A DNA stretch of 64,000 nucleotides from Brachypodius melanocephalos (lineage: Eukaryota > Chordata > Aves > Passeriformes > Pycnonotidae): the NCBI GenBank assembly GCA_013398615.1, contig VZSR01000514.1, positions 7,338,962 to 7,402,961 of the forward strand. The letters run 5' to 3'. The translations under genes were made by a program, and so were the position numbers. The notes beneath the pieces are model-generated. The model made no database searches and was not told the origin of the DNA. It worked only from the letters and a program-made list of their open reading frames with translations. Of the stretch, positions 38,470 to 51,715 are shown piece by piece (the first letter of the stretch is position 1; each line of letters starts with the position of its first letter).

Positions 38470-38504
38470 GCACAGCAAGTTCCAACCCCCAAATCCTTGC
38501 TCCC

Positions 38505-38510
38505 AATAAA
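38505..38510 (+). terminator. Poly(A) signal of copy C
   Basis: AATAAA lies 36 bases after the stop codon and is followed within about 30 bases by a GT-rich stretch (GGTGGTGTGTGCTGTTTGGG). This is a strong, typical cleavage context. Confidence 0.85.
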
Positions 38511-39370
38511 ACACTGGAATCTGCATCTGTAATACTGGTGGTGTGTGCTGTTTGGGGTGGGTTTCTGCTGGTTCGGGAGGCAGAGGTTGAGTCTGTGGAT
38601 ACCTCTCTATAGACAGAATTTTTAGAGTAGCTTTAGGAGTGAATGTGCCAAAACCTGTTGAAGAATTCCCCTGCTGAATTTCAGCCTGTTTCAAAATAAT
38701 TTCAAGCAAGAGGAAAGGGGGCAGGTAACAAATTCATTTCTGTCCCCGTGTAATTTAATCCTGCTGTCCCTCAGCATTCTGCTGGACATTCTGCTGCTTC
38801 CTCTGCTGCCAGAGGAGGCTCATCCTTACTGACAAAACCCCACACAACTGCTGGGGATCTATTGCTACACAGATCCACTGCTCTGGGTTCTCCTAATCTT
38901 CCCCAGACTGGGGCACTCTGCTCCTTCTGTCTCTCTGGGTGACCTCTCCTCACAGGAAGGACATCAACCCCCAGCAAGGCTTTAGATTCTGTGCAGTGGT
39001 GGATTGTGTTGGAGAACAAGTTTTCTAGCATAAAAAGAAAAAAAAAAGCAGGATTTTTTTGTTCTTGTTTTTTTATGGTTTGTTTTGTTTTGTTTTTTAA
39101 CTGAGTGCATTCTGCCACCTTTCACAGATAGGGGATGTAAATAATAGACAAAGAAACATCAGCACTGAAGATAGCAACCTATGGGTATGCTCTGGGCTGA
39201 AGTAAGTTCTTTATATAAAAGACAAAGTGTTCCTTGCTTTAACACAACTGAAGAGAATATCCTCCAGCTATTTCAGTTTTAGTCAGAGACATGCAGGCTT
39301 GCTTTTATGTTTAAAAATCTTCTAGATTGCAGGTCTGCTTCTTGCCCAGATTAAAAGGTACTATTTGATT

Positions 39371-39500
39371 TAGATTAGATGTATGGAAGAAGTTCTGTAT
39401 TATAGGAGTGTTAAAAGTGGCACGGGTTGCCCTGAGAGGTGGCAGGTTCCATGGAGATACTCGACACCAGGCTGGTTGAATTTCCTGAGTTCCTGGAGTA
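39371..39500 (+). mobile_element. CR1 LINE 3' fragment (short, diverged)
   Basis: The stretch starts GATTAGATGTATGGAAGAAG and continues with GGTTGCCCTGAGAGGTGGCAG, TCCATGGAGATACTCGA and CCAGGCTGG. These are recognisable in order from the CR1 3' region. The terminal short repeats are not visible. Confidence 0.65.
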
Positions 39501-40239
39501 TTCCCCCTGTCACATTCCTCCTCTCCCCGTGCAGCTCCTCAGGCAGCAGCAAGTGCAGCAAGCACACACCGTAAAGTTCTCTTTGTGTGTTTTCTTCCCA
39601 GCTGTCCAGAAAGAGACTTAAAAGCTGACATTTATTTTGTCTCCAGTTTTTCCCAAATGTGGGCAGTCTTACAGTGGTAAAATAACAGAGTCAGCCTAAT
39701 AAACACAAGGATTTTGAGTTGTCCTGCATCAGGCTCTGCTAAGTCCAGCTCTGGGTAGCTCCTGCAGAGCCTTCCTTGGCTTTCCACAGCTGGATGGCCA
39801 CAGCTGGGCAGGAGGAAGAGGATCCAGCCACAGGAATAGAGGCTTTCACACTTCATCCAGTCCTTCCCTCTCCAGGAGGATAAATAATTGTGGGTTTATG
39901 AATAGCCAGGGATGGGGAGCTGCTGTCTGATGCTGGGTTTTCAGGTACCCCCATCGCCTTGGCATCCCCTGCTCCCTTCTGCCTTCTCTGTCTCTCCCAG
40001 GATTTGGTGCCTCCTGCTGAGGAAACCTCAACAGGGTTATTAACTTCCTAACACTGCAGAAGAGTTTCTCCTTTGTCTTTTGTTCCATTACCTTGGAATA
40101 AGCAGATTCTTGCCTACGCAATTGTTTTGACAGTTATGATATTCTCAGCATTATCCTTTGCCACAGCCACTTCAGCAGCCCATGTAATTTTTACAAACAC
40201 CTAACAGAATCAAGACGTTAAAGTTGACAATAGCATAAT

Positions 40240-41130
40240 AAAAAATCTCCTTTTAATAATGAACCGGAGCTGCCGTCATCCTGTTTCAGCAGAGTAAAAT
40301 CTCTCCCCCCCTCCCGAACACTTTACAAAGCTATTACATAAAATGCAATGTTAAATGAACAACAAATTACTTTCCCTTTAGCTAGCTTTTAATGCTAATG
40401 GTGCTATTTATTCCTGACCTTTTGAAATATTAGATTTTTTTTTTTTTTTAATGGCAACATAAAAAGAATTCTTGTTTGAAAACGCGAGCGACTCTGAACC
40501 ACACGTTATTACTTGTAAGTATAGCATGCACATGCATCGTTCATTTCAGTGTCCCATTTCGGGCTAATTGGTATATATTTCAGTTGACATATATTGTTCT
40601 CCTGCAAACGTGTCAAATTCCTTAACGATGGCGGTGACAAAAGCAGAACGCTTGAGATATATAAATTACGCTCTTTACCATATAATCATTCTTATCTATT
40701 GGGAATGGTATTTGTGACAAACCACGATCAGAAAATACACAGCAAATTGATTATTTTTTTTTCTTTTTTTTTTTTTAATATCGCACCATTCACGGCGAGT
40801 CTTTGATTGAATCCTTAAATGTTTTGATTTTTATCTGCATCGTTTCTCGGCTTTTGAAAAGCTCACTTTATTTATTAAAGGAAGAGTAGCACAGCGAGGA
40901 TCTTAAAATGTATCTTTTGTTATCAGCATAAGAAAAAAAAAAAAAAGGGCTGTAATTGTGGATATAGAGTGAGTAATTTGGTGAAAAACGCTTTGTGCTG
41001 TAGTTTAGGTTTTATAATTCCTGCCAAATTACTATTATTTTGTTGGTGGGCAGCATTGCAAGAAGAATTTTAAATATTTTAAATATGGGAACAACTTGGG
41101 CCACGTATTTCCATTACATTTTAGATTACC
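40240..41130. promoter_or_regulatory. Putative conserved non-coding element, AT-rich but CpG-retaining
   Basis: By hand count there are roughly twenty or more CpG dinucleotides in about 900 bases of otherwise very AT-rich DNA. TAAT-type homeodomain cores occur among them (GCTAATTGG, GCTAATGG, ATAATCATT). No open frame or repeat family explains it. CpG retention in AT-rich DNA is typical of sequence under constraint. Function is inferred. Confidence 0.4.
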
Positions 41131-41959
41131 GTGTGTGGTGCATTTCCCCCCTTTATTACAAATCATCTTAGAATTAGAGAAAAAAAAATGGAAGATTTCA
41201 TGTGACTCTAATTATTACTGCAATATAGCAGTGCTCATTGTTGTCTTTAGACAATGCTGTCCACAGTCATTACTTTGCTCCATAAATCAGTAGCATAATG
41301 AGGGTCTATCTTTCAAGAAACATTTGAGCATATCTTAATTTGCCATTGATGAATTCTCCTTCCCGAATCTCTGGAGGGTTTTTTTAATCTAGTTTGTCAT
41401 GTTAGAGCTTTCATCACCTAGCCCCAGCTGACAGTGTTATGGCTGCATGTTTATTTCCATACCTTCCTGGGATGTGTCCTCAGAGGTTGCAAATAGGAAT
41501 TTTATGGTGTTTTGCCCGGAAGGCTGTTTTTTTCATGATTGGAGTGTAATTCCCAAACCGTTTTGCCCCACCCTCATCCTTCAGAAGTATATACTATTTG
41601 TGGTTGCATTAAAGTGTGGGAAAACAAGGTTAAATTTTTTATCATTTTGTCGCTGATATAATCTGGGAGCAGTTTCTTTCACGAAAGAGATATTCACTGA
41701 GAAAAAATACCTATTTTTTGTTAAAGAAATTATATACTAAGCTCAGATACCATTTTCTTTTTCTAAAATTTGAAGACAAGAAAAAGGTTAGATGTGTCTG
41801 CATTCTTAACTGGTCAAAAAAGGTCAGCAGAGGGCAGAGGAAGAAAGGAGAGGGTTGATGTGATGCTCTAAATTTAAAAAATAATAATACTAATAGTGCC
41901 CTATGTGACACTTATTTCTAAACAGTGCTTGCAGAAAAACAGAAACAAGAAGCAAAGCA

Positions 41960-42345
41960 CTCTTTAAATTAGTCTAAATGTCGTGTTCAATTACACAGGA
42001 ACAACTGGGTGGCTACTGCACTTGCTATCACTTTGATGACCTTTATTTTGTGAGACCCAAAGACAAAAGTTGCATTCAAGCCCCTCTGCGCTCTGGCCCA
42101 TGGAATTATTGTTGTGTGTTTATCCTACAAAAAATATTACCTTTAATCGTATTAAGTAGATAATGGCTTCACATCTAAGCAATTAAGGAGGTGAAGGGGG
42201 GAAAAAAAGGATCTAAACCTCCACAGTAATGCATTTGCTCAGATAATAATTCACATTATTGTAATTTAGCATATAATTTATATAACCTGCGTCTCAATTC
42301 CACGTGAAAAGTAACAGCAATGAACATTACTGGTGGCTTGGTGCC
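41960..42345. promoter_or_regulatory. Putative conserved non-coding element 2
   Basis: The block is dense in homeodomain-like cores (GATAATAATTCACATTATTG, GTAATTTAGC), with a CACGTG E-box near 42302 and ATGCATTTGC near 42229. No repeat or gene is recognised. Confidence 0.3.
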
Positions 42346-43379
42346 TCAGCTTGGGGTGTGCAGTTTCAGAGGGTGGATTCTCCGGGACTCCTGATTATCC
42401 TCCTTGGAAAGTGAGTGCAGTCCTGACTGCATTTCTCACTCAGAAGAGGTTCTTCATGGAGGAGGAAAATATGCAGGCATCACCTTAATTATATGGGATG
42501 CAGAACACAGGATACGCTTGTCCTGCCTGAGGTGATGGAAGAGCAGGAGCCGCCCCTTCCTTCTGATGCTTCTCTGTCTTCTGGCTACAGCCCAAGTCAC
42601 ACTGCAGAATCTGCCACAGGAGCTGCTCAGAAATAAACTAAACAAACTCTTAGTTTAAACCAACCTTTTCTGTACTGTCTTTCTTTACCCAAACCCCAGC
42701 CTTCTCTCTTTTGATGAGGGGGGGGAAATCATCAGGAGGGAAATGTGGAAGGACTCTCCAGCACCCCCAGCTCTCACCAAGGTGCTCTTGGTCCCTGGGA
42801 GACTCTGTGGCCTGACCTCACATCTCTTTTCAACCTTTCTCCTCTCCCCCTCGCTTGCAGTTTGGAAATCAGTGCATCTGAGCATTTTATAGCCCTGCAG
42901 AGGCACGGCAGATTCAGCAGGGAGTGGAGAGGATGTGCGTGCCCCTCTGCACCCTCCCTCTGCCACCCCCCACCCACTGAAGGCAGGGAAGGCTTGGCAA
43001 AGGAGGCTTCTCCCCTGCATTAAGGACAGACTGTAGATCCTCAAGCCTTTGCTTTCAATCCAAAAGGAGCCAAAAAGTCTTTGCTGGGTCATGAAAATCA
43101 GCCTCTCCTTCCCTCCCACAGAGCCTGAATTCGGAAGCCTCTCCCCGTGGCTGTGACAGAGGGGACACTGCTCGTGTGCCATCCCTTGCTGGGTCTGAAG
43201 GGATGGCAACACTGCAGCAGCAGAAAGCAGCAGGTTTTTATTGCATAGAGCCCTTCCAGGGTAATAAAAACTTCTTTTTAACCAGGGAAAAATGTTAAAA
43301 GTGGAAAGCAGAGTGACTGCACCAAAGAATAATTCTCCTTTTGACCTGCAGAGAAAGAGGTGCCTAATGAAAGTATATG

Positions 43380-43760
43380 ATCACGGACAGTGTGAAGATA
43401 ACTGTCTGATCAGATAATGGAATTGTTTTCAGTGATAAGAATGAATCCATTACTAATGCAAATAACTATAATAATTATAATTTGCAATACAGTAAAAATC
43501 ACCTAGTCTACCTCCTCCTCTGACAGGAGACTGTATAATAAATTATAGGCTGAGAAAAAAAAAAATCAAAGGGATAAAGGTTAAAAGATTAAAAAAAAAT
43601 TCTGAAACTTAAATGCTTATCAGGGAAGTCAAGCCCTGAAAGCAGAAATTGGTGCTATTAAATAAAGCAATTGTGAAGAATGAGATATTATGGAATTGAT
43701 TAACAAACCAGAAACCAAGCATTTCCTCGTATCACTACCTCTTGTCACAGATTTCAATAA
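43380..43760. promoter_or_regulatory. Putative conserved non-coding element 3
   Basis: The block contains a perfect POU octamer ATGCAAAT near 43457, flanked by CATTACTA and ATAATTATAATTTGC, followed by further ATTAA-type cores. No coding content is visible. Confidence 0.3.
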
Positions 43761-46290
43761 TTCTGAAAGAACAAAAAATTAAGAGTTGGCGTATAAGGAA
43801 ATTAATTATTTAAATGTAGGTGAATATGCTAATAGTACTCTGGGAAGATGAATATAACTTCACCCACAAAAAGCCTCCAGAAGGTTCAATAAATTTGAAG
43901 AGTCTCTCCAGTTGCTTTTGCTTTGCTTTAGTATCCCAAACTGGTCCAGCTGTTCAGGTGTTCCCAACCAGGACTGCTCATCTACAGGGCAGATCTTCTA
44001 GGGTATTCCAAGTTGCTCATACCAATCCCATAATCTTTGTTCCTGTGAGTTATTTGGGGCATGGAGACTGTAAAAAATTCTTTATTTCAGCTTTGGAGGA
44101 GTAGAATAGAGCGGATGAAACAAATCCTGTGTGCAGAGTTCGCACCACAATGAGCTGTTCTGTTGTTTACAGCACCTCTGCTTTCTGCACTGCTTAAGCA
44201 GAGAAGAAATAGTGATGCACAAGGTTTATCACTCACTGTTGGCATCAAACCATTCACAGTTTTAGGTGAGAGCATTGGGAATCTCCTAAGAGATCATATA
44301 ATTCTTCCCCAGCCATCAATTTGAGTAAAATAGCTATTAAATAACTGACTCTAAAGCACTGTCTTCCAAAACTCTCCATTTAAATCTTCATTTTCCAAAG
44401 GTCAGGATGTCCCATAACAGCCACAGAGAAAAGCCAGAGATTTTAATAACAGGAGTGTGTAAGGAAGACTTAGACACTCAGAGATGCTGACACCTAGTCA
44501 AAAGTAGGGGTGACTTACAGATTAATTTATTCTTTAACTCAGAGTGGAACCTGATTTTCTGTAGCTGGAGTATTTTCCTGCATTTTAAATTCAGAGTTAA
44601 AAGCTCAGAGTACCCTGCCAAAACTCTCCCCTCAAGTCATTCATAAAGTCAGATATTTCTCACCCTCTTTGAAGTTTTTCATTGCAGCACTTCCCATGCA
44701 GCTGAAAAGCTCAACACACTTCAGGCCAGCAAAGAACAGGTAGTTTATGAGAACTTCCACAGTACAGGAGTTCAAGGAAACTGCTTTAACGATGCAAATT
44801 CCAAAAGCAATGTGAGTGGAAAACTCATGGTCTGCTTCACAACCATGACTTGTGGTTACCCCATAAGTGCCATTTATCCAGAACACACCCAGCCAATATA
44901 ACATTAACTCCTGTTAACAAGCTCCCAAGGTTTAAACACACCTTTGAGCTTAAACACAGTAGGGCCTTTAATCGATGTTTGCAAAAGACAAAACCACAAC
45001 GTGCCTCAAACCCCCACATCCCATTTCATTGCTTGTTGATGCCTCACCAGGGCTGTTTTGGAGAGGGATGCTCCCAACACGAGCTCTTCACGTGTGTTCA
45101 CACTGAACAACTTCAGCATCAGTTTCCAAATCTCCTCCCAGCAGTAAAAAGATGCTTATCTGCCAGAAACCAGCATCCACTGCCTAATCCTCAAAGCTCC
45201 CAACAGAGCCATCAAAAAGATCACAGGTCTACAAAATGTAATTGAAGGACCTGGGATTTAATTAAATAATTAGATTCGGGGCATGCACGAAATTGGTCTT
45301 CAGAAATGTCAAAAGCTGTCAGGGCAGGAATGAGATTAATTGTTCCCATGTTCTCTAGGGGTAGGACAACCACAGAGAGTCAGAGCTGATATTATGTAAG
45401 ATTTCAGACAGATGAGGACAATGAAACAAACAAACTGCCCCAGCAGGTGACACCATTTCAGCACCAGAAGTTTTAAAACCAGATTAAACAACAGCTGGGA
45501 ATAGTTTAGGCAGAACTAATATTGTTTTGCAGCAGAAGGTAATATATGATTGATGCCTGAGGTCCTTTCCAGCTGCATAAAACACCAGTGATGCTCTGAT
45601 GGAGCTGCAGTCAGCAAAAAATACTGGATGGATCTGAACAGAGAAGAGAAAAAACTTGAATTATTATATGCTACTTGACTCTGAAGGGGAGAAATTAAAA
45701 TTCCTTTGGTGGGATAAGATCAGCACAGTTTGTACATCCCCTCAGTCCTGTAACATCCTTGGTAAGTGTGTGGCAATTTATGATCTCCAATCTCATCTGT
45801 TTCACCCATAAGACAAAACAAAAGAACTACTACATTAATTTTAAAGTGCTTTGAACACCCTCAGTGATGTTACCTGATTGTCCAGCTGCCTTACACAGTT
45901 ATCAGGCTGAAACGTTGACCTTGTTTCCTGAGTAGACAAATCTATTCTCCTGCCCACTGTGTAAAGGAATTTTCATGGACAAGGCTGTGTGCTCACAACA
46001 CCCTGCAGACAGTGCTGCCATCCAGACCTCTGCCAACACACAGAACATAGAGAGAAAAATCATCTGAAAAAGGATGCTGGAATGTTGTTTGTAGAAAAAA
46101 AAACAAAACCCAAACATTTAGATACATCTGCATACATCATGCAGAACCAGCACCCTCTCTGCTGGATTCTGCTCTGCTTATAGCTAATTCCCTTCAACCC
46201 CACCCATTCTGAGGAGTCAACGCTCATCTAGGCAAAGTGTTGCTGGGGGGACACAAACTGAGAAAACGGATGCATTGTGATTGTCACAAG

Positions 46291-46344
46291 ATGAAAACTA
46301 AACCTTCTGAGCAATCCATGAAAATGAAACCTTCTGAGCACTCC
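46291..46344. repeat. 27-bp imperfect tandem duplication
   Basis: Two adjacent 27-base copies, ATGAAAACTAAACCTTCTGA... then ATGAAAATGAAACCTTCTGA..., differ at a few positions. Non-coding. Confidence 0.85.
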
Positions 46345-49300
46345 ATCCCCTGCAGCGCTGTGGCTGCAGGCTGTGTGTGTCACCAAGGGCACGCCTGCAG
46401 GGTGCTGGTGAAGCACCAGGGCAGCACCGAGGCTGCTCTTTGGACTACAAAGGGAGGGGATGTGTTCAGTCTGGTGTCTGCTCTTATCAGCTGATGGCAG
46501 ACGGAAGTTCCTACTAGAGGTGCAGAGATTACTCCTCAAAGGGAAGGAAATACTCCTTGTTGCCTTTAGGAAAGGGAGAGTCACCTTTCTAACTCCTTGG
46601 ATTGCTGCAGTTTAGCAAACCCTGGCAGTCACAGCTGTATCTCACCACTGTGCTTTGAAATCCCTGACCTTGTGACAGCTGCAGCACTCCCCTGCCTCTG
46701 TTCCAGCACATCCAGGTCCTGGTTACACATCTCTCCAGCCAACTCCTTTGTTTCCTTACACTCTGTCTGGCATCATCCTCCTCTGATGTCTTGGCTCTGC
46801 TGCAGCACACAACATTCCCAGAGCAAGCCTAGATTCGTTTTTCATTTCTCCACGTCTGTGTCAGCTCACCTGTGGACACTGACAGCTGGATCATAGTTGC
46901 TGCAATCTATCAAATTCTTCATTTTATTGCCATCACATGGTAATGAACACCATGACCTCATTCAGTAACTTCTGCTCTGGGCACAAAGCCAGAGCTCCTG
47001 GGATATGGCATCTAGCAAACTTTCCCCTACTATAATAATCCCTGAAAAATGAGAAAATAGGTACTACTTTAAAATCATAGCCAGTACCTGATCAATTGTA
47101 TGTTAACAAAAGACAGTACAGAATTTCTTGGTTTGCAGAAAAATGTTTGCAGTTAACTGATTCAATATATGGCCTAAGGATGGCACAAGACAGTTTTTAC
47201 TCTAAGAAACTGATTTTTGCATCTATGAACTGCACAAGCGGTGGTGGAAACATCTTCCTTTTCTGGAATACTCACGTTTAAATCTCTAACTTGAAGGAAA
47301 AGAGCACCTTATTGTGACTCTGCATTGATTCCACCACAAAAATGTTTTTGATGGTTAGAACACAGCAAGGCATGAATGAAAACTAATAAAACAGAATTTA
47401 TTCCTAAAAAAAGGTAAGTACCAGACTGGCAAAAACCAGGACTGAATTCCAGTCACACAAAGCATCTGCACTTCTAATTTATCCAGATTGCATCTCTTGG
47501 AAATCAAGCAGTTCTTGCACTGAGTAAATGAGCTCTGAATCCATTGTCCCTAAGACAGAGAGTTGGACACTGCTGTCATGGAAGTCCTTTTACAAGTTGT
47601 TTTATTCCACAACTACTCACATGAATACGAACTGAAAATTTCAATTAGGACTGATGTGGTTTTGTAGAACCAACAACTTACACAAAATCCCTTCTATCAA
47701 GATGGGGCTGCAGCTTTAAATATAAACACACTCCTATGAGAAAGCCTTAAGATTTAGAAAAGTCCAGTGTAAGAACCAAATTCTGAATGCACACACATGA
47801 AACTCCCCTGGAATCTTCAGCAGTGTGGTAGAACACCGAAAGCAAAATTTGGTTCTTAATGTGTCTCTGAAGACTGTAATTATATTTCCCATTGTACTAG
47901 TAACATTAATTGAATGTTTAGCTGAAATCAAGTTCATTACAAGTTAAATACAGTACCTAGCCTATTAGGATGGTGTTTATAATTATAGTCATAAAGCTCT
48001 TGTAAAACACCTTCATTGCAGCAAATGGGTGGAAGTTGGGTGTAGTGGCTGCTAAAGCATCTCAGTTCACTCTGTGCATCCTTGCAGCACCGTGGACCAA
48101 GGTCACCTGTGCCACTGAATCACCTCCAGAGCTTGTGCCAACACTGCTGAATTTCAGAGGGACACAGCCTACAGCTGAGAGCAGAGAAATGTGATACTGC
48201 ACAAACTGCTATGCAAGGGATTTCTCAGTGCAGCTGGACCTTACTGAACACACCTAGGTCGATAAAGAGGCACATTCTCATGCTAATACACCTGGTTATT
48301 GGCCAGCTTCTTGGCCTGACAATGCATTTTTAGCAATAAAAGTTTTCAATAATACAAGACCTAAGAGATTATAGTTCTCTTTGATAATATCAGATTCTGT
48401 GTTTGATTTCTTGGCTCTCTGAGAGCATCACTACAGAAAATACCTAATCTGCTTTTGGTACTGCCCAATTTCTGTCTGCCTGAACTCCACCCAACACCTT
48501 ACTCAAGAGAGCTGCACGGATTTTGCTGGAAGCTGAGTCGTGGGCAGCAGTGAAGCTCCACCCTGGGCACACAGGTGAACTAAAGCTGTACAGATGGTTG
48601 GTGTCAGTTCTGCTCAGTTACACACATGAAGGAACATCCACATTCAAGCATAACCACTTGGCCTGTCTCACTTTCATAATAAATTAGGTTTCTTTTTATA
48701 GCCATTTTCTTAAGAATAGGAGCACCCCAAAAGAGAAATCAGTTTTAAAGGTATTTTATTTGACATGATAGAAGACACAAGAACACTCAAGATACAATCC
48801 AGACAAGTTGTGAACAGCTCCAAGTATCAGTGAAATCTGAATTTATCTTGCACAGAGGTGAACAAGACCACAATGGTTGGTTTTATAATATAGTTTAAGA
48901 CTATTTCAAGCAGGTGAGTACTGTGACATTATGCCCAACAACTTTTATACTATTCATCTGCTTAAGCCACTTCATATCATAAATATGCAGCTTACCTTGG
49001 CTATTAAATCTCTGCAATATATAATTAGCCTTCTCATAATAATGCATTAAAACTCCTGTATATGAATATTGGTATACTCATACCAACACAAACTGTCCTA
49101 AACCACCACTGCACATTTATCATATTCTAGCACAATTAATCATTCCATCACAATTAGCTGCTAAACTTCAGCCTAGAGTTCAATAACCTGGACCCAAACT
49201 TGCAAGTTGCTGCTTAGGGCAAAACTCCTGCCAAGACCTTCTGCTTTCCCTATGGATAGCTGGCCTTGTTGTCTTTTCAACATTAGGTTGCACAATGTCA

Positions 49301-50131
49301 TTTGAAACCCCTACCAAAAAGAAAAAAAAAAAAAAAAAGCTCTGCAGGGGAATGTCCTGCAAAAGTATCACAACTACAATTCTAAAAATGCCCCATTTCC
49401 TAGTAAATTTTGTATTAATTTTACAGCCTAACATCCTTTATCAAAATGGGCATCCACATGCCTCTTACAATGTAAAGCTGTTTAATTGGGTTATAGTCTA
49501 CAGATCACAGCATAAAATTCTACTTAACAATTCAAATTCCTTAGTGAGACAAGCTAATTTTCCATTCTGAAAGAGGGCAACAAGGACAGCTGGGAGTTTG
49601 TTCAGTGGTTCAGTGCTCTGCAAAGATAAGCTTGATGGTGTTCTCACCAGACTGAAGGAGGAAGTGCAAAAATATGTAAACCACGTTTTACAGTTACAGG
49701 GATTTGAGCAACAAGCCCCTGCCTGGATCCAGATGGGATCTTACAAAAGGTGAATCAGAAAGGGCAGAGAATCGCTGCTGTGCAGGGAGCTGTGCTTCAG
49801 AAGAGCTGCAGAAGCCACCTGTAGCTTTCCCTGCAGACAGGCTGGAAACAGCACAAAAATCATGGGCCCCCTGATCTTGCAGGTCACCTCCTCTTCACAG
49901 GGGAGACAGGGGGTGGCACCATTTATTAGACCAAATCCTGTGTTAAGGCCACTGAAAACAAATCTGTGCAGAACTGGATAGATTCAGCTTAACATAGCAT
50001 GCAAAGACAGCAAAGCCTAGTTTTCTATAAGAATTTTGGGTTTTTGGCAGATGCAAGTGGTAGACAGAGACTGTGTCTTACCTGCAGCTACAATACAAGA
50101 GTGTTGCCTGGCTTTGGAAGGTAGTTTTTCA

Positions 50132-50153
50132 TTTGTTGTTGTTGTTGTTGTTT
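50132..50153. repeat. (TTG)n microsatellite
   Basis: Six TTG units in non-coding DNA, possibly within the HSPA12A 3' UTR. Confidence 0.85.
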
Positions 50154-51715
50154 TAAACTAGAGAAGATCCTTATTAAAAAACCCAAAACCTAGTCAAGAA
50201 GCTGTATACCCAGATTTTACAATCCGATTTTTGGTTTTACAGGAGGATTCATCCATTATTATGAAAAATTGCTGGAGATGGAATGGTCACCAGCTGAAAC
50301 AAAGAAATGAAAACCCCAGCAACAGACTACTGCATTTGTGTGATGTGCTCAGCTGGTGTGACTTGCATTGCAGGAAGAATGTTGTATTCTCTGACACACC
50401 AACATTTCTTTCCTATTATTATGAGATCGGCCTTTTACATTTCATATCTTACCATCTTTAAAAGCCTATAATTACAGAAGCTGATTGAGAAACTGTGTTA
50501 TTTAAAATTAACAGCTGAATGAAATCAACAGAGGCAAAGTGCATTTTTATACAAGAAAATAGCACTGTAGAAAGAAAGAGTCTGTACAATATTTAAATAT
50601 TGTATATACATAAAATTATATTGTTCATAACTCATCTTTAAGTTTCTCTTGTTTGTAAACCATGGAAAGCAACACACACAAAAAAATCCCAGTATTTAGC
50701 TTTTAAAGCATTTAGCAGGCAGCAGGAAATCGACTGCTAGCAAGCACACTTTGTAATTATAGAAAGTATCCAGCAGGATACTGTGACTAGCATTCTCCAC
50801 AGTCCTTTGTTTATTTATTTATTTTAAAGCTGAATGCAGAACACATTTCCCATTCAACCAGGGAATTCTGCAGGAGACACAGAAAACTCAGTGACAAAAT
50901 GCAGTGGATCAGTTCTGCAGCTCTCTACTGTGGCAAAACTCCAGGATGAACACAGAAAGTTTAAGTGCAGGATTGGAACATAAATTAATAAAATAACTGA
51001 TAAAGCTTTCATCTCCCAAAAGTGTCAGTAATGGATTTAACTCATGCTCAACTTTTTTAAAAGGAAGGTTTAGATTAATAATTAATGTTGCAAAGTTTTG
51101 AAAATGTAATGAATTCCAGCAGGTAATCAGGCAGCTCTGTATAAGTGCTCTGGAAAGTGTCAGCATTTCAGCATGATTCTACAGGTTGGTACCAGTCTGC
51201 TAATTTGGAGTGGAATTAGGATTTGAATCTGAAGTTGTCAGTTCACAGCAGATACAGAACGTAGGTTTCAGAAGTTTTCCTCCTGTAGCATTTTGCAAAG
51301 TAAAAACTATTCTAGTCGCAAAAGAAAATTGGCAGGACAGCACCCTTAAGGAAACATTTCCATAAAGTTGTTATTTGGAAAACAAGATGCTACCATGGCC
51401 ATCAGTACATTTCTCCTGTGTCAAGAGCTCTGTGCTCACTGCCAGGTAAAATGAGCTTTATTTAATGCTATTTGTAGTTTCATTCCATTGGCTTCTGCCT
51501 TCCACTTCACTGGCCATTCAATTCAACCCAGCGACATATTTTACCAAATTAAAATGTTTGCTACAAAAAAATATATGATGGTACTTTTGATCTGAATGTT
51601 TTGTCTCTTCTGAATTGTTTAAATGTTTCTGGACAGCCATCATCTAGCTGTGTTGTCCAAATCTTAACACAGGAGTGAACAAGGAAAGAAATAGAATCAC
51701 TTGGGGAAGTGCTTA

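Larger units (their letters stand above)
38511..48754. other. Intergenic DNA between copy C and HSPA12A
   Basis: No gene is recognised. The longest open frame (42685-43212, minus, 175 codons) has no features I can name and no supporting splice context. The stretch contains one CR1 remnant and three blocks that look like conserved regulatory DNA, listed separately. Human has C10orf82 and further lipase paralogues in this interval; I do not see them here. Confidence 0.5.

Noticed and set aside
42685..43212. 175-codon minus-strand open frame
   Set aside because: Low-complexity, GC-rich text with no domain, start context or splice signals; long frames occur by chance in such composition.
45520..45610. 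Possible CR1 tail (GAGGTCCTTTCCAGC)
   Set aside because: Only one short CR1-like motif is present, without the preceding landmarks or the terminal repeat.
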